NCBI GenBank assembly: GCA_963681505.1
Contig: OY811982.1
Location: 6,587,261-6,651,260, forward strand
Length of the DNA: 64,000 bases
Direction: 5' to 3'
DNA from: Eunapius fragilis
Lineage: Eukaryota > Porifera > Demospongiae > Spongillida > Spongillidae
Positions 27,001-34,733 of the stretch are shown piece by piece (position 1 is the stretch's first letter; every line of letters starts with the position of its first letter). Made by a program: the position numbers and the translations under genes. The notes beneath the pieces are model-generated. The model was not told where the DNA came from. It made no database searches and worked only from the letters and a program-made list of their open reading frames with translations.

Positions 27001-28148
27001 AAGTGGCACAATGCATAATTTTGGTATGTTATATTGAGAATTTTTTACTTCTAAATACTCATTCACTATTACTGAGTATTCAGATTTGGAGAAAGTAGTA
27101 ATTAAATAGGAACAATAAAATGTGTACATGCATTTGGACTTGGACAGAGTGTGAGCTATAGGTAGTCGATGACTGCGTAAAATGGCAGTATTTGGCTAAT
27201 ATAAAATTGTACTGCAGCCATTCTTTAATGGCGTCTCAGAGGTAGATCCAGCAAGGTAGGAGAACAGGGTGCCTCCCCCATGTATGTCAGTATCCGCTCT
27301 TGAGAAAAATGAGTCACTCTTCCATAACCTTTGACTCTTGCCACAGTCCAAGTCATCAGATGTTAAACCAGCAAGGTTCATGTACTTCATGCGCTCTCTT
27401 AAACCAGTAGATCACATATACACTTCACTGAAATATAGTATGTGTGTGTTTGCAGTGATGCAATAGATGCAGTAGAACTGGCTTTATACATCCGAGTTTA
27501 GAATTAGTTTCCACTCCATCTAATCGACCTTGTACAATATGTGTACATAGATATTCATCTGGATACTATCCTTACTGCACTATGTCAATTTTTATAACAG
27601 GATAAAGTTAATCTGTATTTATATGCCTAAATGCATGTGGCGAGAATAGACATATATGAAGTTGATTACTGTGGACAGCAAGTATAATATGACATGCATG
27701 CATGTATATTACGGTTCATCGAACTTTATTTCATAATCTGTTGTAATGCAATTGAAAAACATGTAAAAATAGCCTACAGTTATTAAAGATTATGCGCTGT
27801 GCTGTCATTGCCCACCCCTCCCTCACCCCTCTCCACACAGGTACTATAAATGGCACAGATGCTGCAAATGTGGTAAATGGAATTTCTACAACCTATGTCA
27901 CTATAGGTGTGGCTGGAGGCGTATCCATCCTCCTAGTAATTGCAATAGTTGCAATAATAGTACTTACGGTAGGCTTGTATCGTAAGAGCAAAAGTAGGAG
28001 AATCTCCACTGATGAAATTCGTTGGAATGGTGGGGACAAATGCAGCATTCTCTCGATTTCTGGTAGATCCACAACTCGGGAATATCCGTCAAATTGTTAC
28101 GAAAATAAACTTTACGCGGAAGCAAATGCAGTGAATCAGAACCATTAG
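14777..28148 (+). CDS. LDLa/SRCR/mucin-stalk single-pass membrane receptor
   Basis: Exons: 14777-14831, 18848-18958, 19535-19690, 19747-19917, 21218-21325, 21685-21840, 21902-22063, 25274-25384, 25442-26059, 27841-28148; total about 651 residues. Exon 1 is a signal peptide ([17 protein letters not shown]) cut by a GTAATG donor. Then LDLa (six Cys, GDESDESGC end; residues 19-55), SRCR (two exons, 56-164), LDLa (165-200, DNSDEELC), SRCR (201-306), LDLa (307-343, DNSDELNC), Thr/Pro/Ser repeats (344-549), transmembrane helix near 571-595, a basic KSKSRR stop-transfer and a 55-residue tail with YENKLY. Every intron is phase 1, so each module is a cassette. Group-A-like SRCR pairs split across two exons fit scavenger or aggregation-factor receptors of sponges; the ligand is unknown. 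A possible 24-bp phase-1 micro-exon lies at 20398-20421. An LTR retrotransposon sits 43 bp past the stop. Confidence 0.9.
14905..15130. repeat. imperfect (GT)n microsatellite with CpG-rich end
   Basis: GT repeats broken by TTT and turning into GCGTGCGCGC runs, inside receptor intron 1. Confidence 0.88.
15668..15795. repeat. dispersed double-hairpin element, copy 1
   Basis: One hairpin pairs CCGTTCGGTCATGG with CCATGACCGAATGG, and a second pairs GTCCACCCGGG with CCCGGGTGGAC. It ends CACTCAG near an AATAGACATTAA motif. A related copy sits at 18605-18692, which shows it is a repeat family. The superfamily is unassigned; the hairpin near an end is reminiscent of Helitrons but no diagnostic ends were found. 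Confidence 0.55.
16164..16179. other. 16-bp perfect palindrome, copy 1
   Basis: GCTTACTTAAGTAAGC is a perfect palindrome repeated exactly at 17394-17409, with a partial third copy at 17416-17429. All lie in receptor intron 1. These could be ends of an unrecognised mobile element or binding sites. Confidence 0.6.
16628..17118. mobile_element. hAT-like non-autonomous element with G-tract repeats
   Basis: The ends are a 15-bp inverted repeat, CAGCCCCGGATCCAG at the left and its complement at the right. TCAAAGAC occurs on both sides (16617-16624 and 17120-17127), offset by 3 and 1 bases from the ends, suggesting an 8-bp target duplication as in hAT elements. The interior holds four tandem units of GCTGTCCGCTTCAGGCCCGATACGAAAAGC type separated by G homopolymers of up to about 30 bases. 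No transposase is encoded. Confidence 0.65.
17394..17409. other. 16-bp perfect palindrome, copy 2
   Basis: Second exact copy of GCTTACTTAAGTAAGC in receptor intron 1, 1230 bp from the first. Confidence 0.6.
17492..17930 (-). pseudogene. remnant of an element-type ORF
   Basis: The 3' part reads as a Lys/Arg/Glu-rich helical segment ([20 protein letters not shown], then [20 protein letters not shown]). Upstream on the same strand [17 protein letters not shown] and [11 protein letters not shown] appear before in-frame stops in a TAAATAAATAAA tract. The look is that of a decayed mobile-element protein, but I could not assign a family. It lies inside receptor intron 1, antisense to the host gene. 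Confidence 0.4.
18605..18692. repeat. dispersed double-hairpin element, copy 2
   Basis: Shares CCGAATGGCAAAAACTTTTT, GCTATCCACCC, GTGTCCAAT and GGGTGGACACTCAG with the copy at 15668-15795, but its first hairpin arm is missing. It is followed at 18700-18800 by an ATATCG-rich stretch ending GTGGCAGCACTG, which resembles a hAT-type terminus. Confidence 0.5.
19958..20132. mobile_element. 175-bp palindromic element
   Basis: Long arms pair AATGGTGGTGTAAAA with TTTTACACCACCATT and continue inward through GGAAAATGTCATAGTCCTAT. Related sequence occurs at 44947-45080 plus 47030-47110, and partly at 47540-47600, so it is a dispersed family. Homology continues right of the palindrome (GCCTTCAAATCC). It lies in a receptor intron. 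Confidence 0.65.
20398..20421 (+). CDS. possible 24-bp phase-1 micro-exon of the receptor
   Basis: Between SRCR-1 and LDLa-2 a stretch flanked by an AG (20396-20397) and GTATTG would add YTRPANSE in phase 1 on both sides, keeping the frame. The alternative AG three bases earlier would create a stop. Purely structural evidence, so low confidence. Confidence 0.3.
22928..23206. mobile_element. Harbinger-like MITE with 27-bp inverted repeats and TAA duplication
   Basis: The ends start TGCGCCTATCATTGTTACG and are perfect inverted repeats for about 27 bp except one position, with TAA outside both ends. Internal C- and G-runs at 22951-22994 follow the left repeat. The same family occurs at 11469-11970. 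It has no coding capacity and lies in receptor intron 8. Confidence 0.8.
23519..23640. mobile_element. single hAT-type terminus
   Basis: CAGGGGCGGATCCAGG is a typical hAT terminal repeat and resembles the ends of the element at 16628-17118. The adjacent minus-strand transposase remnant (23764-24450) has its C-terminus facing this end, as expected for a 3' terminus. I could not locate a convincing partner end. Confidence 0.5.
23764..24450 (-). pseudogene. hAT transposase C-terminal remnant (TTF/ZMYM-like type)
   Basis: Reverse-strand translation gives [35 protein letters not shown], then [17 protein letters not shown], and finally [20 protein letters not shown] with a stop at 23764. The LNGLAL..IHRD motif is the conserved end of the hAT dimerisation region, and IP.LDHL..EL..RF is typical of the same transposases. 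In-frame stops and an inserted palindromic MITE (23914-24052) show it is dead. It lies within receptor intron 8. Confidence 0.8.
23914..24052. mobile_element. palindromic MITE inside the hAT remnant
   Basis: Arms of about 50 bp: GCGCAAATCATACTTTGATT, then CACAAGTGATCTG and TTTTTTCATATC, pair with their complements across a short loop near 23970-23995. A- and T-runs extend the arms. No target duplication was identified. Confidence 0.7.
25442..26059 (+). CDS. receptor exon 10: Thr/Pro/Ser-rich mucin-like stalk (coding VNTR)
   Basis: About sixteen 30-bp units encode decapeptides close to [10 protein letters not shown], covering residues 344-549 of the receptor. High Thr/Ser/Pro content predicts dense O-glycosylation and an extended stalk holding the LDLa/SRCR head away from the membrane. 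Unit-to-unit changes are mostly ACT/GCT (Thr/Ala). The exon begins five bases before an internal GTAAGTACAG that matches a strong splice donor. Long open frames on the other strand (25410-26207 and 25465-25989) are shadows of the repeat. Confidence 0.9.
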
Positions 28149-28191
28149 TTTGAGACTATGTAGGCGCCTTTTGCTGTACAGATGTTACTAG

Positions 28192-28301
28192 TGTAGGGAA
28201 ATAGCTCAATTTGCACACTGATATGAACACGCTACAGATACATGCGCATCATATAGAGTCACGCAGTTAACTATTACTAACTATTAGTTCATATCCTAAC
28301 A
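28192..28301 (-). repeat. 3' LTR of the intact retrotransposon
   Basis: 110-bp LTR, 3' in element orientation. It overlaps the expected 3' UTR of the receptor gene. Confidence 0.95.
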
Positions 28302-28320
28302 TTTCGTCACTATTCTATTT

Positions 28321-31300
28321 TCATTTTGCTCTAGGATTGCTGAGATATTTGTCGTAAGGTCGAGAGGGAGGCCTTCGATCCCTCTTTGGCCGCTCCTTCT
28401 GCTGTACTGATCCTGAAGAAACTGTTGGCAGGGTAGGTTCTTCTTGTTCTTCTTGTGTGTGCGTACTGCCATTGGTTTTATGGGTTTGTTCATCTTGTAC
28501 CTTCTCATTACTGATGGTAGGCACACCTGGTACTTCTGATGTCTGAAATCCCTGACAACCATCTACCCCTTCTTGCAGCACTTCCGGTGACCTGTGCAGA
28601 ACTTGATGCAATCCCTCATCTCCCCTCTTTGTCCCTTGTGTTTCTGTTTGTGTTGCATCCACATCCAAAACTTGTCTGCCCTTTACTCTTGCTGGGTCAT
28701 TATGCATCAATTCCTCAGATATACACTGCTCAGATGCCATCTTTGTCCTCAGCTGATCTGCATGCTTTCTCTTTACCTGACCTCCTGTCTCTACAAGGTA
28801 AGACACATCCCCAGTCCTCCTAACTATGATCCCTTCATCATACCCTTTGCTTGTTGGTCGTTGTACCCAAACTTCTTCTCCATCCCTAAAAATCCTTAAC
28901 TTGGCCCCTTGATCATGATACAATTTCTGCTTTACGACTGCCTGATCCATATAACTCAGAGGGTCTGGTTTCAGCAAGTCCAGCTTTGTTCGAAGCTTTC
29001 GGCCCATCAACATCTCTGCCGGTGCCCGCCCTGTAGACTTGTGAGGAGTGTTCCTATATGATAACAAGAACCTCTGCAATCTTAACTCCACGTCGTCTGT
29101 TGATCCTTTTGAAGCCAAGAACCTCTCCTTGAATGTTCTCACGGCCCTTTCTGCTAGACCATTGGTCTTAGGGTGGTAAGGAGTTGACCGAATGTGAACA
29201 ATATTGTTTGAGTCACAGAACTGTTTGAATTCTTGAGAACTAAACTGGGGACCATTGTCTGAAACAATTACCCTTGGGAGACCAAACCTGCAAAAGATCT
29301 CTCGTAGAGCCTTTACTGTCCCTGAGGTTGTTGTACTCCTTTGAGGTTTTATTTCTATCCACTTGGAAAATGCATCAACCACTACCAACCAAGAACTGCC
29401 TTCAAATGGGCCAGCATAATCTATGTGAATTCTTTGCCAAGGTTCTGTAGGAACATTCCAACTGAATAGAAGTGTTTCGTGTTCATGTGGTCGGTTTTGC
29501 TGACATGCCTTACATTGATTTACATAGGTTTCCACATCATCATCAATATGTGGCCACCACACATAGTACCTTGCCAGAGCCCGCATGGCCCATATACCCG
29601 GGTGACCCTCATGTAATGTGTCCAAAACATTTCTGTGCAATGCTGTTGGAACCACGATTCGTCCTTGCCAAAGTAGAATGTTCTCCTCAAATGACAGCGT
29701 CTCACGTTTCTCATAAAATGTCAGAAGTTCTGCTGGTATTTGTTTTCTGTCACTAGGCCAGCCCCTGTCCACACACCTTATAACCTGCGCAAGTAGCGGA
29801 TCTTGACGTGTCCTCTTCTGAAGATCTCTTTTTGACATTGGTAAGTCCTCAATTCGTACATTGAGTAAGGCACTATGATGGCCAACATCTTCTTCAGCGG
29901 ATGTGCTTGACACATTCAAAGGCAATCTTGACAGTGGATCTGCCAACAAATTCTCTTTCCCTTTCACATACTGCAAATCATATTGATATGCACTAAGTGT
30001 TATGGCCCACCTTTGAAGTCTATTAGCAGCCATCTTCGGAATTTCCTGGTTTGCCCCTAAGATGTGTTCCAACGGTTTGTGATCTGTACGCAGGGTGAAT
30101 TTTCGGCCATACACATATTGGTAGAACTTTGTAACGCCGAAAATAATGGCCAATGCCTCCTTGTCAATTACTGAATAATTCTTTTCACGATCCAGGAAGG
30201 TTCGTGAAGCAAATGCCACAGGTCTCTCTGATTTGTCGGGTAGTTGATGTAAAAGCACTGCACCAACACCTCGATCACTTGCATCTGTTTCGAGGATGAG
30301 GGGCAATTCCTCCCTGTAGTGCACCAATGTGTCCCTAGCAGACAAAATCAGTTTCAAATGTTGAAAAATTTTATCACTCTCCTTGGACCATGTCCAGTTT
30401 ACTGAATGCTTGGTAAGGGAATGAAGTGGGGCACAAATTGGTTGTAGATTTGCTATGAAACGAGAGTAATAGTTTATCATCCCCAAAAATGAACGTAGCT
30501 CCTTAGCATTTGTGGGGGTGGGCATACTTCGTATGGCTTCCAAATGCTCCTCTGTAGGGTGTACTCCATGTTCATCTATTCTGTATCCTAAATACACAAC
30601 CTCCTTTTGTACAAATCTGCACTTTGATTTCTTTGCCCGCACATTTGCATCTCTCAGCCTGATGAATACCTCTCGGAGAATATGAATGTGTTCCTCTTTC
30701 GATGACCCTCCAACTATGATGTCGTCAATATAAACTGCCACTTTATCTATACCTGCTAAAATTTTTTCCATTGTTTTCTGGAAGATAGCTGGTGCAAAGT
30801 TTACCCCAAAAGGCAATCTCTTATACTGGAAATATCCCTTATGTGTTGCAACAACCATGAACTTTCTAGATGAAGGATCAACTTCCATCTGGAGGTATGC
30901 ATCAGTAAGGTCAACGATTGAGAATGTTTTGCTGCCACTTAGTTTGGCTATGATGTCCTCGAACCTCGGGAGGGGGTGTGGGTCTACGTACACGTGCGGG
31001 TTGATAGTCACTCTAAAATCCACACAGAGGCGAACTCCACCGCTACTCTTGGGAACACATACCAGGGGAGAGGCCCATTCAATTGGGTTTTTTGTTGTGT
31101 CGACTATCTCCAAGATATCTTGTTTTACTAACCGATTAAGTTCGTCTTCCACAGCCTTTTTCATAGGAAACGGAATAGGACGAGCTGAGTACAGCTTTGG
31201 CACAGCTCCTTCTTTTAGGTGCACAACTGCCTTGTGCCCAACTATTGTGCCAGGTGTCTCAGCGAAAAGTTCGCCAAACTCCAAAAGTAACGATGCTAGT

Positions 31301-32625
31301 TCTGTATATTCCTGATGTTCCATACTACCTGATTCCTTCTTCATTTTAGGCTTGACATTACAGATGGTAACTCCTTTCGGCATATTCAAATTGAAACTAA
31401 CACACCAGTCTAAGCCAAACAGAGGTTTATCCTGTTCCTTTACAACTGAAACCAACAGATGTTTTACCCTTCCAAATGCCCGAACTCGCACCTCTGTTTC
31501 CCCTAGAGTCTCCACTGGGACATTTGTGTATGCCACCAATGTGTCAGTTGGTTTGAGGGGAGGTGCTCCAACTTTCCTCCAGGTTTTTTCACTGATAACT
31601 GATCGAGCTGCACCTGGATCATACAGCATTTTGACTCTCACGCCATTTATCTCTGCTTCCAAACGTGCAGCACAACCCTTTACTGCCCGAATATGAATTG
31701 TGTTTACCTCTCCACAAGATATCTCCAGGTCATCATCATCACTGCTTTCAGTTCCTCCTGTTTCTTTTGCTTGTTTCATAGCATTTAATCTTTTCTTGCC
31801 TTTCTGTCCCTTGATGGATACTTTACCTGACTTGAGGCAGACCCTGGCATAGTGATTCAATCCACCACAGGCGTTGCATGTCTGCCCCTTTGCCGGGCAC
31901 TCTTCTACCTTCTTGTGTCTGCTATACCCACACCTTACACAGTCTCTACCAGCATCTAGTTCTCGGTGCTCAGCCTTCCTCTGGAATTGTGGTATTTGTT
32001 TCCTGGCCTCTCTCAGCCGATGCACCTCCGATCCCTTCTCTTGGGGGGCCGCCATTTGTCGTATACTTTCCTGCTGTGTAGAAGCCTGTTCCAGTATTAG
32101 AGCTGAAGCTTCCACCTGTTGAAGGGTTGCGTCGTTTGTCGTGTGGAGCCGAAATAGTTCTTTCTGCCACACATCGTTGTTAATTCCTATCGCCAATTGA
32201 TCACGAAGCCGTTCCGATAAGGATGCCCCGAACTCACAATTTCCTGCTATAGCTCGCAGTGCAATGAGGAATTGTGTTACCGTTTCCTCTTCTTTTCTGT
32301 GCCTGAAAGTAAACTTCACCCTCTCGGCGAGGATACAAACCTTTTTTTGAAAATGTTTTTTCAACGCATCTTTTAATTGTACATACGTCTTCGTCGTGAC
32401 GTCTTCTGGACGAAAATGGTCAACTAAGACCCTAAAAGCTTCTGGTCCAACCTTGGAGAGCAGTAGGTTCCTCCGTGTGTCCGCTGTGTTGTCCCCAACC
32501 AGTAATCGATGTAGCGCCAGTTCAGTCTCAAACCGCTGCACGTAAAACACCCATTCTTCTTCCTCGGCCTTAAAACGGTCGAACCGGAACCGCTGCACCG
32601 CATCACGAATAGAGTTTTCGTCCAT
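28321..32625 (-). CDS. Gag-Pol polyprotein of the intact retrotransposon
   Basis: One 1434-codon frame. Gag region about 1-225; two Cys-rich knuckles end with CNACGGLNHYARVC near residue 249-262; an aspartic protease motif LYDPGAARSVIS lies near 335, with DPGA instead of the usual DTGA or DSGA; reverse transcriptase has YIDDIIVGG near 631; RNase H has ETDASDRGVGAVL near 778. Integrase has an HHCC zinc region starting HEGHPG near 1003 and catalytic Asp 1068, Asp 1122 and Glu 1158, giving D-x-D-35-E spacing. Domain order PR-RT-RH-IN is that of Ty3/gypsy. No frameshift separates gag from pol. The Pro in the protease motif is the only suspicious residue. Confidence 0.95.
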   Translation of the reverse strand: MDENSIRDAVQRFRFDRFKAEEEEWVFYVQRFETELALHRLLVGDNTADTRRNLLLSKVGPEAFRVLVDHFRPEDVTTKTYVQLKDALKKHFQKKVCILAERVKFTFRHRKEEETVTQFLIALRAIAGNCEFGASLSERLRDQLAIGINNDVWQKELFRLHTTNDATLQQVEASALILEQASTQQESIRQMAAPQEKGSEVHRLREARKQIPQFQRKAEHRELDAGRDCVRCGYSRHKKVEECPAKGQTCNACGGLNHYARVCLKSGKVSIKGQKGKKRLNAMKQAKETGGTESSDDDDLEISCGEVNTIHIRAVKGCAARLEAEINGVRVKMLYDPGAARSVISEKTWRKVGAPPLKPTDTLVAYTNVPVETLGETEVRVRAFGRVKHLLVSVVKEQDKPLFGLDWCVSFNLNMPKGVTICNVKPKMKKESGSMEHQEYTELASLLLEFGELFAETPGTIVGHKAVVHLKEGAVPKLYSARPIPFPMKKAVEDELNRLVKQDILEIVDTTKNPIEWASPLVCVPKSSGGVRLCVDFRVTINPHVYVDPHPLPRFEDIIAKLSGSKTFSIVDLTDAYLQMEVDPSSRKFMVVATHKGYFQYKRLPFGVNFAPAIFQKTMEKILAGIDKVAVYIDDIIVGGSSKEEHIHILREVFIRLRDANVRAKKSKCRFVQKEVVYLGYRIDEHGVHPTEEHLEAIRSMPTPTNAKELRSFLGMINYYSRFIANLQPICAPLHSLTKHSVNWTWSKESDKIFQHLKLILSARDTLVHYREELPLILETDASDRGVGAVLLHQLPDKSERPVAFASRTFLDREKNYSVIDKEALAIIFGVTKFYQYVYGRKFTLRTDHKPLEHILGANQEIPKMAANRLQRWAITLSAYQYDLQYVKGKENLLADPLSRLPLNVSSTSAEEDVGHHSALLNVRIEDLPMSKRDLQKRTRQDPLLAQVIRCVDRGWPSDRKQIPAELLTFYEKRETLSFEENILLWQGRIVVPTALHRNVLDTLHEGHPGIWAMRALARYYVWWPHIDDDVETYVNQCKACQQNRPHEHETLLFSWNVPTEPWQRIHIDYAGPFEGSSWLVVVDAFSKWIEIKPQRSTTTSGTVKALREIFCRFGLPRVIVSDNGPQFSSQEFKQFCDSNNIVHIRSTPYHPKTNGLAERAVRTFKERFLASKGSTDDVELRLQRFLLSYRNTPHKSTGRAPAEMLMGRKLRTKLDLLKPDPLSYMDQAVVKQKLYHDQGAKLRIFRDGEEVWVQRPTSKGYDEGIIVRRTGDVSYLVETGGQVKRKHADQLRTKMASEQCISEELMHNDPARVKGRQVLDVDATQTETQGTKRGDEGLHQVLHRSPEVLQEGVDGCQGFQTSEVPGVPTISNEKVQDEQTHKTNGSTHTQEEQEEPTLPTVSSGSVQQKERPKRDRRPPSRPYDKYLSNPRAK

Positions 32626-32626
32626 T

Positions 32627-32640
32627 GTCCCTCGTCGCCA
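32627..32640 (-). other. tRNA primer-binding site of the intact retrotransposon
   Basis: Four bases inside the 5' LTR, the minus strand reads TGGCGACGAGGGAC. A primer-binding site is expected to start TGG, pairing with the CCA end of a tRNA. The tRNA identity was not assigned. It ends two bases before the gag-pol ATG. Confidence 0.7.
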
Positions 32641-32644
32641 AATA

Positions 32645-32758
32645 TGTAGGGAAATAGCTCAATTTGCACACTGATATGAACACGCTACAGATACATGCGC
32701 ATCATATAGAGTCACGCAGTTAACTAACTATTACTAACTATTAGTTCATATCCTAACA
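32645..32758 (-). repeat. 5' LTR of the intact retrotransposon
   Basis: 114-bp LTR, 5' in element orientation, with a 4-bp ACTA duplication relative to the partner LTR. Confidence 0.95.
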
Positions 32759-32763
32759 ACTAG

Positions 32764-33689
32764 TACCTGTCCTTCTGTAGTAGCGTATGCATTAATATAT
32801 ATGTGACAATTATACTTTCATATTGCGCAATTTCTGGCACTTAAGCTTTACAATAATAATTTCTTTCAACGAGCTAAGTGGTCATCTGTGAGCCAGACAG
32901 GATCGTACAGTATATTAAAAAAAAAACTTTTGCAATCAAAATGACATGACTTAGCAATCAATGTAGGAGTAAAGTGGGAGCAATGCAATGAGAGGGGGAA
33001 TGGTTTATTGGACAGTTACCACCAATGCCACGCCTCGCTTATGTTAATTTCAAAATTGATATGTTTGAATAACTGTATAAAAATGAATGCTATCATATCA
33101 TTTCCTATTTATATTTTACAGTGTTTATCTACGGTAGAATTTACGTTTACATCGTCTTACCTGATTACACGGTTCTTCAGCCTTGTGCCCACAAATTTTT
33201 TTACATGCTCACGCATTATATCGAGAAATTGGCGGTCAAAAGGATTACGCCACATATCGTCAGTCAGCCGTGCTCGGACCTAGCGTTTTTTTTTTTTAAA
33301 TGTCCAATAATTATTGTAATGTACTGACTTAGCTACAGTTTCATTTTTCCTACTCTGCATGAAATTCTCCCTAGGTGGTTGTATGATCAATGTGATACAG
33401 CCAGCATGACAAAAGCTTCAGCAAAAACTCAAATAGAAGGGACATTGCGGTCTTTGTGTGGTTACTGGTATGTCATCATAGTGTGTAGGTAATGGTCTGT
33501 GTACATGTGATGGTGTGTAGGTATGGTGGCCCAGTACATGTAGGTTACACTCTTGTCTGATGTGCTTCAAGTGTTTATTGTGTTGTGCTCAAGACATTAT
33601 GGTACCTCTGTTTTGCTCAAAGCAAAGACGCAATTAGCGTCTTGACCATAAGCAAGAAGAGTGTATAAAAATGTTGAGTGAGCATAGAA
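32764..33689. other. downstream region without a clear gene
   Basis: AT-rich sequence after the retrotransposon. It may contain the displaced 3' UTR end of the receptor. On the minus strand 33284-33163 reads RLTDDMWRNPFDRQFLDIMR and continues to a GTAAGA donor without a stop, so an isolated exon is possible. Its acceptor side is A-rich instead of pyrimidine-rich and no partner exons were found. Confidence 0.4.
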
Positions 33690-33877
33690 TAAGTACTAAT
33701 AATTGTTTTGCATACACAGAACATGTGCTTGTGATGGATTACCTGTAGTTTACAGAAGGTTGTTGTACTGGTCACTCATTATACCCGCTTGCTTCATTTA
33801 TGCAAGCCCACATGTTATTTTTTACAACACACACTAACACACATGCACGCACCCACGCACACACGCACACACACATA

Positions 33878-33880
<3 letters not shown>

Positions 33881-33938
<58 letters not shown>
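33881..33938. repeat. (CA)n microsatellite
   Basis: Counterpart, in inverted orientation, of the GT repeat next to spectrin exon 9. Confidence 0.92.
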
Positions 33939-33940
<2 letters not shown>

Positions 33941-33989
33941 TATGCATATACTGGTGTTCAATTTTGTTGCAAGCATGGGTGAGGTTGAA

Positions 33990-34415
33990 GGTAGCTGAGC
34001 ATTAGAGAAGTAACACCACAGGCATCTATTATCTATGGTAACACACTTAGGAAGGAGCTGATGAGGTGGGTGAGGGGTAGTCCTTATGGAGGAGCTGATG
34101 AGGTAGGTGAGGGGTAGTCCTTATGGAGGAGCTGATGAGGTAGGTGAGGGGGAGTCCTTATGGAGGAGCTGATGAAGTGGGTGAGGGGTAGTCCTTATGG
34201 AGGAGCTGATGAGGTAGGTGAGGGGGAGTCCTTATGGAGGAGCTGATGAAGTGGGTGAGGGGTAGTCCTTATGGAGGAGCTGATGAGGTCGGTGAGGGGT
34301 AGTCCTTATGGAGGATCTGATGAGGTGGGTGAGGGGTAGTCCTTATGGAGGAGCTGATGAGGTGGGCGAGGGGTAGTCCTTATGGAGGAGCTGATGAGGT
34401 AGGTGAGGGGTAGTC
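33990..34415. repeat. inverted 37-bp donor minisatellite, left part
   Basis: About eleven units of the type GGAGCTGATGAGGTGGGTGAGG followed by GGTAGTCCTTAT. Interrupted at a CTTAT by the second LTR element and continued at 39346. Confidence 0.93.
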
Positions 34416-34420
34416 CTTAT

Positions 34421-34692
34421 TGTTGTGTTTCTCATTAGAAATATTCAGGATGTCCAAAGAATATAATATTGCAGGGAAATCACAGCGATACAAAGTAATG
34501 CAGCCTATGTTAAAACTACAGTAGAGCACAAAGAGAATGCACACTGACGTCTATTCCTGTCTAAAATCCCGAATCATACACACGTGAAATGCTTAAAAAG
34601 GCCAATAGAAAGTTCTAGAACATGCATGCCCAACACATGTATAATTAACACCTAAAAGCAAGCCAGGTCATGCCAGAGCATGCACCTTAACA
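34421..34692 (-). repeat. 3' LTR of the decayed retrotransposon
   Basis: 272-bp LTR, 3' in element orientation. Confidence 0.92.
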
Positions 34693-34733
34693 CCTCCTCC
34701 ACTGGTCTTGAGGCTTGACCTCAGAGGCCACGT

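Larger units (their letters stand above)
28192..32758 (-). mobile_element. young Ty3/gypsy-type LTR retrotransposon
   Basis: Complete element with TG...CA long terminal repeats of 110 bp (28192-28301) and 114 bp (32645-32758). These differ only by one 4-bp indel inside a TAACTAAC tandem. A 5-bp target duplication ACTAG flanks it (28187-28191 and 32759-32763). The near-identical repeats and single open gag-pol frame indicate a recent insertion. It lies antisense to, and just behind, the receptor stop codon. The LTRs are unusually short. Confidence 0.95.
33690..34415 (+). pseudogene. inverted fragment of the spectrin exon 9 region
   Basis: From AAGTACTAATAATTG onward this matches the reverse complement of about 8390-8690 of the spectrin gene: flanking intron, CA microsatellite (33880-33938), exon 9 and the donor minisatellite. 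The exon copy contains a stop (GAGCATTAGAG) and an insertion of about 25 bp (CACAGGCATCTATTATC), so it cannot be functional. The minisatellite continues beyond the inserted LTR element to 39940. Confidence 0.85.
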
